A DNA stretch of 12,239 nt, from positions 1 to 12,239 of the forward strand of contig PCXJ01000122.1 of the NCBI GenBank assembly GCA_002787615.1, given 5' to 3'. Source of the DNA: Alphaproteobacteria bacterium CG11_big_fil_rev_8_21_14_0_20_44_7. GTDB taxonomy: Bacteria; Pseudomonadota; Alphaproteobacteria; Rickettsiales; 21-14-0-20-44-7. A program made the translations under genes and the position numbers. Shown here piece by piece: positions 7,195-12,239 of this stretch. The notes below the pieces were generated by a model, which did no database searches, had not been told where the DNA came from, and saw only the letters and a list, made by a program, of their open reading frames with translations. The first letter of the stretch is position 1, and each line of letters opens with the position of its first letter.

Positions 7195-7860
7195 AAACTC
7201 AAACTTTGGTAAGGACGTAAACTCAGGCAGAGAAGTTGCTGAAATCTGGTAGGTCTTCTTATAAGAAATCACCTTATTATTTATACTTACCACATTCACA
7301 AATCCCGGATTGCCATTCTTATTATCATCAGAAATAATAGCGACGATTTTTCCGCCATCCTTGAGCTGTGCAAATAATGCATCGGGAAGGAAATCCACCT
7401 GCCCCTGAATGAAAATTATGTCGTACGGCCTTTCCTTATCATAGCCTTTTTCCAAGGCCGATTTGAAGAATGAGACATTGTCAATTCCGATAGTCGAAAG
7501 ATTGCTGCGCGCCATACTCACCAATTTCGTGGAGTTTTCTATACCAATCACCTTGGTTGCTAATTCTGCTATCACCGCGCTGCTATAACCCGTGCCACAG
7601 CCTATATCCAAAACAACCTCATTGCCTCTGAGCTTGGCGGCCTGCAACATATGAGCGAAAGCAAGCGGCTGAATCAGGCAGCGATTTTCCGGCAATTTTA
7701 TGTCTTCATCAACGCAAGCTGTTCTGCGCAAAGATTCGGGCACAAAATTCTCACGCGGGATTTCTTCCATCACCGCAAGCACCGCTTCGTCACGAATTCC
7801 ATTCGTGTAGAGCTGTGAACTTGCCATTAATTTACGTGCCACTTTACTGTTTACTATCAT
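7192..7860 (-). CDS. pcm: Protein-L-isoaspartate O-methyltransferase family protein (alpha-type)
   Basis: SAM-dependent methyltransferase of the Pcm family (222 residues), which classically methylates isoaspartyl residues in damaged proteins. SAM motif I is EVVLDIGCGTGYSSAVIA (81-98), with the acidic post-I residue in VIGIENS (104-110). The N-terminal part (GIRDEAVLAVMEEIPRENFVP, 21-41, and DEDIKLPENR, 51-60) is typical of the alphaproteobacterial subgroup. The substrate-site ISQP motif of classical Pcm is replaced by LIQP (62-65), so true isoaspartate repair activity is less certain than the fold. GAGG at 7868-7871, overlapping the hemY stop, precedes the ATG by 7 bases, and the genes are 9 bases apart; pcm is the last gene of this operon. 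In many alphaproteobacteria this gene precedes tolC, which is not the case here. Confidence 0.85.
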   Translation of the reverse strand: MIVNSKVARKLMASSQLYTNGIRDEAVLAVMEEIPRENFVPESLRRTACVDEDIKLPENRCLIQPLAFAHMLQAAKLRGNEVVLDIGCGTGYSSAVIAELATKVIGIENSTKLVSMARSNLSTIGIDNVSFFKSALEKGYDKERPYDIIFIQGQVDFLPDALFAQLKDGGKIVAIISDDNKNGNPGFVNVVSINNKVISYKKTYQISATSLPEFTSLPKFEF

Positions 7861-7869
7861 CTAAAAACC

Positions 7870-9177
7870 TCATTTTATCAGCAAGAATTTATCCGCACCA
7901 GCTTCAAATTTAGTGCTGAGGGGCGGGTAATCCCAAACTACTCCGTTAAAGATTCCCGAATCGGAATATAACTGCCATTCAGCATATCTAGCGCCGCTTT
8001 GCGGACAATGCCAGCATTTATCCTCATCTGCTGTCTCAGCGCGGTTTTTCCAGTCGGTACTGTCATCCAGTTGCGCCATAAGACGACAAATTGATTTCGT
8101 TTCTTTTAATGCGCAGGCTTTTTGCAGATACTCTTTTCCCAGCTCTTTTTCGCCTGAAGCAATTGCCGCTTGCGCCAAAATCACCGCAGTTTCCAGCGCT
8201 TTCGGATTTAACTTCGCGAGCCTCTTCACCTTAGCCAAGCGCTTTTCTGCCGGCAAATCATCGAACAAGCCGGCGTAGCTTCTGCCCATTTCCGGATATG
8301 GAGTTTTTTTCCAGAATTTTTCAATCTGCTTGATGGCCTTATTCTTTTCGCCCTCAATAATCAAAGTTTGCACCTGCAACATCAAAGCCGGAATGAATTG
8401 GGAATTATTTTTTATTGAAGCATCCAGCTCAAATAATGCCTCATCATATTTGCCTTTTGTATAATAATTCCGCGCCCGCAAATAATGGATTATCGAGTTA
8501 TTCATCTTAGCTTCAAGATTATTTATCGAGCCATTCTTATATGCTTTATGCGTATATTTTTCGGCCATCGGCAAATTATTCGTACGGAATGAGAGGTCAA
8601 TCACCGCCTCATTTATCCATTTGCTGCGCGGGTTTAATTTGAGCAAATCCTCCGCTAGTTCCAGCGCTCTATCCAGCTCATTATTTTCTATAGCTTGCGA
8701 AATCAAACCGCGATAGCCGATAAATCTGGAAGAATCAATTTTCGCCAGCTCAGAATAATATTTTTCCGCTTCGGCAGATTTTCCCGTCACAACGGAAATC
8801 TGCGCCTGTAAAAGCTTCACAAGCGGCTGGTTTGTGAGAGTTTTCGCCGCGCGCTCAGAAAGCTTTTCAGCATATTCATTATCACCCGCCGCCAAGGCAG
8901 AAAATCCACTCATCAAATCTTTATACGCTTGCTCTTCCTTGTTTTTCTGCATTTTTCCGGCAATCCTCTGTGGCGATGATTTTATCCAGAATGTCAATTT
9001 GATAAGCCCATAGAACATGAACAGAAAAACGATTAGCCCGATGAATAGGCGGGAAATACTGGTTTCAATCAAATAGCCGTTATATTCGCCCGAAATTGGA
9101 AAATCATGGCTCTTTAGCCAAACGCTGAAAATTGATGCAGCAAGAAAAAATAATATGATGGCGATTATCTTAATCAT
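7870..9177 (-). CDS. hemY: HemY-family inner-membrane TPR protein
   Basis: A 435-residue protein with the HemY N-terminal architecture: membrane helices at about 3-20 and 43-63, a short periplasmic loop, then a basic segment (SSPQRIAGKMQKNKEE) and the conserved GFSALAAGDNEYAEKLSERA region (95-114), followed by TPR-like helical pairs to about 370. Despite its name, this family is not the protoporphyrinogen oxidase also called HemY; it is linked to tetrapyrrole synthesis mainly through gene position, and its function is poorly defined. The C-terminus (387-415) is like the zinc-ribbon tail of alphaproteobacterial HemY, but only C388 and C391 remain; the expected second Cys pair is replaced around YSDSG (404-408). 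The ATG overlaps the mic60-like stop by 4 bases, as usual for this gene pair. Confidence 0.9.
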   Translation of the reverse strand: MIKIIAIILFFLAASIFSVWLKSHDFPISGEYNGYLIETSISRLFIGLIVFLFMFYGLIKLTFWIKSSPQRIAGKMQKNKEEQAYKDLMSGFSALAAGDNEYAEKLSERAAKTLTNQPLVKLLQAQISVVTGKSAEAEKYYSELAKIDSSRFIGYRGLISQAIENNELDRALELAEDLLKLNPRSKWINEAVIDLSFRTNNLPMAEKYTHKAYKNGSINNLEAKMNNSIIHYLRARNYYTKGKYDEALFELDASIKNNSQFIPALMLQVQTLIIEGEKNKAIKQIEKFWKKTPYPEMGRSYAGLFDDLPAEKRLAKVKRLAKLNPKALETAVILAQAAIASGEKELGKEYLQKACALKETKSICRLMAQLDDSTDWKNRAETADEDKCWHCPQSGARYAEWQLYSDSGIFNGVVWDYPPLSTKFEAGADKFLLIK

Positions 9178-10202
9178 CTAGATAATGCCCCATGCGTTTC
9201 CGGCACTGGTTTTGCGATAATTCTCTTCTGCGCGAAACCGATTATATAATCCGTAATTTCAACCACGCGCTCCAGATTTTTCGCCTGCTTCAACCACTCA
9301 TCCGCAGCATCACCATAAGATGATACAAAGGAAATTGCGCGCTCTAAATCCTTTTCCTGCAAAGCAAGCTCAGCGATTTTCTTCACTGCATAAATCTTAT
9401 TGCCATCAATTTCTTCCGCATTATCTGCCTTGATTTTAGTGACTTTGACCAGCCCGCCCAGCGATTCTTTTATCGATTGTATAACTGATTTATCTTGTGA
9501 TTTTTCAAGCTCTGCCGCCAGCGTGTCCAACTCACTTGCAAGGCTTTTATATGAGGGGATTCCACCTTCTGCCGCCAAGCGTAATATATCAATTTTTCCG
9601 GTAATTTGCGGGTAATATGCTGCCGCCCTATTCAGCAATAGCAGCGAATCTTCATCCACCGCGCCACGATTGACCGAATCCAGAAAATCTCCGGCAGCTA
9701 TATATAAAACCATAGCTTTCTGCGCATTTTCCAGCGCTGCAATTTTGGCTTCCAGTTGCGGATTTGAGGCTACAACTGGCGTTACTATCTGAACTGCGGG
9801 AGATTCGATAATTTCTGCCTCCTCTTTTGCTGCCACTTTTTCTACTTCTTCTGCCGGAATTTCCTCAGCAATCTCAGCCTCGTCTGCATAATCTGAGCTT
9901 GCCGTTTCTGCGATGTCTATATATTCCGAGGCTTGCAGGCTAGGGAAATAATCAATCTTGTCGTGCTCATCAAAGCTTGTGATCGAGTCGGTTTTTGTGG
10001 GTTCTTCAACCTCCTCTATATCTGCCGTACGCTTAATCCTATCGACAAAATCGAGCAGGAAGCCATAGCCCAAAACACCGGAAAACAGCAGAACTAATAG
10101 CAGACCAAAAAACCATTTTTTATATTTACCGAAATTGGAATTTATCTGTGCGCCGTCATTCCTAACATTATCATTATCGCTTTTTTTGCTCGAATTCGGC
10201 AT
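9174..10202 (-). CDS. Mic60/mitofilin-like inner-membrane protein
   Basis: A 342-residue homologue of alphaproteobacterial Mic60 (COG4223), the bacterial relative of the mitochondrial cristae-junction protein, thought to shape and tether the inner membrane. The order fits the family: a polar cytoplasmic N-terminus (1-28), one membrane helix at 31-51, an acidic Glu/Ala-rich periplasmic linker (62-135), a short helical segment, and a C-terminal mitofilin-like region containing LRLAAEGGIPSYKSLASEL (208-226). Position supports the call, because mic60 genes commonly precede hemY and this one overlaps it by 4 bases. The coiled coil is unusually short, with only residues 148-165 looking heptad-like, whereas many homologues have long ones. 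AAGGA at 10211-10215 lies 8 bases before the ATG, which directly follows the ispA stop (TAAATG). Confidence 0.8.
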   Translation of the reverse strand: MPNSSKKSDNDNVRNDGAQINSNFGKYKKWFFGLLLVLLFSGVLGYGFLLDFVDRIKRTADIEEVEEPTKTDSITSFDEHDKIDYFPSLQASEYIDIAETASSDYADEAEIAEEIPAEEVEKVAAKEEAEIIESPAVQIVTPVVASNPQLEAKIAALENAQKAMVLYIAAGDFLDSVNRGAVDEDSLLLLNRAAAYYPQITGKIDILRLAAEGGIPSYKSLASELDTLAAELEKSQDKSVIQSIKESLGGLVKVTKIKADNAEEIDGNKIYAVKKIAELALQEKDLERAISFVSSYGDAADEWLKQAKNLERVVEITDYIIGFAQKRIIAKPVPETHGALSR

Positions 10203-11105
10203 TTAGCGCTTCCTTTCGATAATGTAATTCGCCAATTCACGAAGTATATCTGCCCTTTTATCAAAAGATTCAAGATGGGTTTGCGCCTGCTGAATCAGCA
10301 TTTTTGCCTGATTGCGGGCGCGGTCAACTCCCAATGCCGAAACCAAGGTTGCCTTGCCTTTGGATTTATCCTGACGCACAGGTTTTCCGGTTTCACGCTC
10401 TGAGCCTTCGGCATCAAGCAAATCATCGGTAATCTGAAAAGCAAGACCAATCGCATTTGCATAACCGCGCAGAGCGATTCTCTGCTTCTGGCCGGATTTA
10501 CCCAGAATCGCACCCGCTTCGCAAGATAGGCGGAAAAGTGCGCCGGTTTTCATACGCTGCAAATGGATGATTTCATCAATCGTCAATTTGTCGTGCTGCG
10601 CGTTCAAATCCATCATTTGCCCACCGACCATTCCCGACACGCCGGAAGCTTTGGCAGCAGCCTGAATCAACTCACAACGCACATTCGGGCTTGGATGCGT
10701 GCTTTCATCAGCGAGAATATCAAAAGCCAAAGTCAACAAACCATCACCCGCCAAAATCGCCGCCGCTTCACCAAATTTTATGTGGCAGGCAGGCTGACCA
10801 CGGCGCATATCGTCATCATCCATCGCCGGCAAATCATCATGAATCAGCGAATATACGTGAATGAACTCAATTGCTGAGGCGGCTTGCAGGGAAATCTCGC
10901 GCCCTACTCCAAACAAGCTTGCAGTGGTTGCAACCAGAAATGGGCGCATCTTTTTGCCCGGTGAAAGTGTGGAATAGCGCATCGCTTCAAGAACTTTCGC
11001 CTCACCGCATTTTGCCACTTCGGGCAATAGCACATCCATTTTCTCATTCAAATCGAGCGCAACATTTTCCAGCTCATCTTGCAGATTTTTGAACTTATTC
11101 ATCAT
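10203..11105 (-). CDS. ispA: Farnesyl/geranyl diphosphate synthase IspA
   Basis: Cytoplasmic trans-prenyltransferase that condenses isopentenyl diphosphate with allylic diphosphates, mainly making farnesyl diphosphate for ubiquinone side chains and undecaprenyl carriers. With this start it has 300 residues, the normal length. The first aspartate-rich motif is DDLPAMDDDDMRRG (90-103), containing the two-residue insertion of bacterial farnesyl synthases; the second is DDLLD (227-231). GKKMRP (50-55), GQMMDL (162-167) and KTGALF (186-191) are also present. I chose ATG 11105 over the 11-codon longer frame from 11138 because AGAGGA at 11114-11119 sits 8 bases upstream and homologues start near here; ATG 11102 is also possible. 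It overlaps the end of xseB by 11 bases. The xseB-ispA order is common, but dxs does not follow here. Confidence 0.95.
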   Translation of the reverse strand: MMNKFKNLQDELENVALDLNEKMDVLLPEVAKCGEAKVLEAMRYSTLSPGKKMRPFLVATTASLFGVGREISLQAASAIEFIHVYSLIHDDLPAMDDDDMRRGQPACHIKFGEAAAILAGDGLLTLAFDILADESTHPSPNVRCELIQAAAKASGVSGMVGGQMMDLNAQHDKLTIDEIIHLQRMKTGALFRLSCEAGAILGKSGQKQRIALRGYANAIGLAFQITDDLLDAEGSERETGKPVRQDKSKGKATLVSALGVDRARNQAKMLIQQAQTHLESFDKRADILRELANYIIERKR

Positions 11106-11343
11106 AGGAAATTTCCTCTTTGGCAATATTGCCGTCACTGTTTTTGATTATTTTCTCAACCTTCAAACGCGCTTCGGCAAGCCTTTGCTCACAGTTTTTG
11201 CGCAACTCATTGCCGCGCTCATAATCTTTGATGGCGTCTTCAAGATTGGTCTGGCCGCTTTCGAGCTTGCGGACGATATTTTCCAGCTCTTTCAGCGATT
11301 CCTCAAAGGAGGTGGTTTTGGTTTCTAAATTTAATTCCGACAT
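11095..11343 (-). CDS. xseB: Exodeoxyribonuclease VII small subunit
   Basis: Small subunit of exonuclease VII, which binds XseA and helps degrade single-stranded DNA during repair. From the ATG at 11343 the product has 82 residues, close to the roughly 80 of E. coli. The signature is clear: SFEESLKELENIVRKLESG (12-30 from this start), then a LEDAIKDYERGNELRKNCE helix (33-51) and RLAEARLKVEKI, together a helical hairpin. An alternative ATG at 11361 would add MYLGIP, which has no counterpart that I know of; neither start has a convincing Shine-Dalgarno. The gene overlaps ispA, while the large subunit xseA is not in the window. Confidence 0.92.
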   Translation of the reverse strand: MSELNLETKTTSFEESLKELENIVRKLESGQTNLEDAIKDYERGNELRKNCEQRLAEARLKVEKIIKNSDGNIAKEEISYDE

Positions 11344-11365
11344 AGGGATGCCAAGATACATATTT

Positions 11366-11380
11366 TTGCCAAAAAGGCAA
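11366..11380 (-). other. Small inverted repeat just upstream of xseB
   Basis: TTGCC and GGCAA flank five A/T bases, giving a 5-base-pair stem with a 5-base loop. It lies 5 bases before the ATG at 11361 and 22 bases before the preferred ATG at 11343, so it could be a weak 5' leader hairpin. It is too short to call a terminator with confidence, and the rest of the 90-base spacer to ffh (11362-11451) shows no convincing promoter. Confidence 0.3.
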
Positions 11381-11451
11381 TTGGTTAGTCTAGGCGAAAT
11401 GCATTTTTATCTGCTTATATAGATTGGAGATGTCTAATATTGCCTAGTTAA

Positions 11452-12239
11452 CTATTGCGGGAAACCCTTACCGCCGCCCAATAATCCGCCCAAGCCACTA
11501 CGCATCATGCCTTTTTTGCCCATTTTGCCGAATTTCTTCATCATATCGGCCATCATGCGATGCTGCTTGAGGAGCTTATTCACCTCAGAAATCTCCACCC
11601 CCGCGCCTTTGGCAATGCGGCTTTTGCGCGACCCGCCGATTTGCTTGGGATTTTGCCGCTCAAACTGTGTCATCGAGGAAAGAATCGCGCGCATACGCTT
11701 CATGCCTTTTTGCATTTCGCCATCATTCATTTTATCATTGACCTGCTGCTTGATTTTGCCCAAGCCCGGCATCATCCCCATCAGCGAGCCAATTCCGCCC
11801 ATCTTGTTCATCGTATCCATTTGACGCGCCAAATCATCCAAATCAAACTGACCTTTCTTGAATTTGGCTTCCATTTTTTTGGCTTCCGCCTCATCAATAT
11901 TTTCCTGCGCTTTTTCAACCAGAGAAACAATATCACCCTTATCCAGAATCCGTCCGGCAATGCGTTCAGGATGGAATTCCTCAAATTCTTCGGGCTTTTC
12001 ACCAATACCGATAAATTTGATTGGGCAACCCGTAACCGCTTTCATCGAAAGTGCAGCGCCACCACGCCCATCACCATCCAAACGGGTTAAAATCACACCG
12101 GTTAAGCCTAGCTTTTCATTGAATTCCTTAGCGATATTCACCGCATCCTGCCCGGTGAGGGAATCTGCGACCAGCAAAGTTTCACGCGGGCTGGAAATCT
12201 TCTCAATTTCCTGCACTTCGCGCATTAATTCATCATCAA
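11452..12239 (-). CDS. ffh: Signal recognition particle protein Ffh (SRP54), C-terminal part
   Basis: GTPase of the signal recognition particle that binds 4.5S RNA and delivers nascent inner-membrane proteins to FtsY. The open frame runs past the window edge (codons for DDEL precede the first internal Met at 12223-12225), so the N domain and the first GTPase motifs are missing from view rather than lost. Numbering from that Met, visible motifs are the G4 box LTRLDGDGRGG (46-56), the GIGEKPEEFEEFHPER closing motif (73-88), and an M domain rich in Met (about 137-250) with the RNA-binding SRKSRIAKGAG segment (200-210) and VNKLLKQHRMM. The Gly-rich tail ending FPQ is normal. xseB follows after about 90-108 bases in the same direction. 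In many bacteria rpsP, rimM and trmD follow ffh; they do not here. Confidence 0.97.
   Translation of the reverse strand, partial: DDELMREVQEIEKISSPRETLLVADSLTGQDAVNIAKEFNEKLGLTGVILTRLDGDGRGGAALSMKAVTGCPIKFIGIGEKPEEFEEFHPERIAGRILDKGDIVSLVEKAQENIDEAEAKKMEAKFKKGQFDLDDLARQMDTMNKMGGIGSLMGMMPGLGKIKQQVNDKMNDGEMQKGMKRMRAILSSMTQFERQNPKQIGGSRKSRIAKGAGVEISEVNKLLKQHRMMADMMKKFGKMGKKGMMRSGLGGLLGGGKGFPQ

Noticed and set aside
11390..11447. Inverted repeat CTAGGC (11390-11395) / GCCTAG (11442-11447) downstream of ffh
   Set aside because: The six-base arms are 46 bases apart with no T-run, so a terminator or operator is not supported; probably chance.
1..12239. Mobile element, defence system, CRISPR, tRNA or riboswitch
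   Set aside because: No transposase, integrase, toxin-antitoxin pair, spaced repeats or RNA-like fold was seen; spacers between genes are all 110 bases or shorter.

Overview
The window looks like a chromosomal segment of an alphaproteobacterium. The evidence is a mitochondrial-type short Coq7, a Mic60/mitofilin homologue overlapping hemY, an xseB-ispA pair, an alpha-type Pcm, and a close homologue of the mitochondrial serine hydrolase ABHD10. The DNA is moderately AT-rich by eye. I could not place it below class level. There are no tRNA or rRNA genes, CRISPR arrays, insertion sequences or integrase genes, and genes are packed almost end to end.

Plus strand, positions 1-7191: a phytanoyl-CoA dioxygenase-like Fe(II)/2-oxoglutarate enzyme whose start is uncertain, then murA (first committed step of peptidoglycan synthesis), an ABHD10-like hydrolase, and coq7 (ubiquinone synthesis), with gaps or overlaps of 10 bases, 17 bases and minus 4 bases. 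A possible new promoter follows, then a secreted Sel1-repeat protein. Next come a large SLC13-type permease with two RCK_C domains and, overlapping its stop by 4 bases, an unrecognised four-helix membrane protein.

Minus strand, read from 12239 down to 7192: the C-terminal part of ffh (SRP54; its N-terminus lies outside the window), a 90-base or slightly longer spacer, then a tight run xseB, ispA, mic60-like, hemY, pcm, joined by overlaps or gaps of about 10 bases or less. In many alphaproteobacteria xseB-ispA leads on to dxs; here envelope and membrane-organisation genes follow instead.

The two gene blocks converge with no spacer: stop codons at 7189-7191 and 7192-7194 abut. Most genes are housekeeping (cell wall, ubiquinone and isoprenoid synthesis, inner-membrane organisation, protein targeting, DNA repair). 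I see no defence island or mobile cassette and no clear new multi-gene system. The best leads are the SLC13 permease plus four-helix protein pair, the ABHD10-like/coq7 coupling, a very short Mic60, and a HemY whose C-terminal zinc ribbon has lost half its cysteines.
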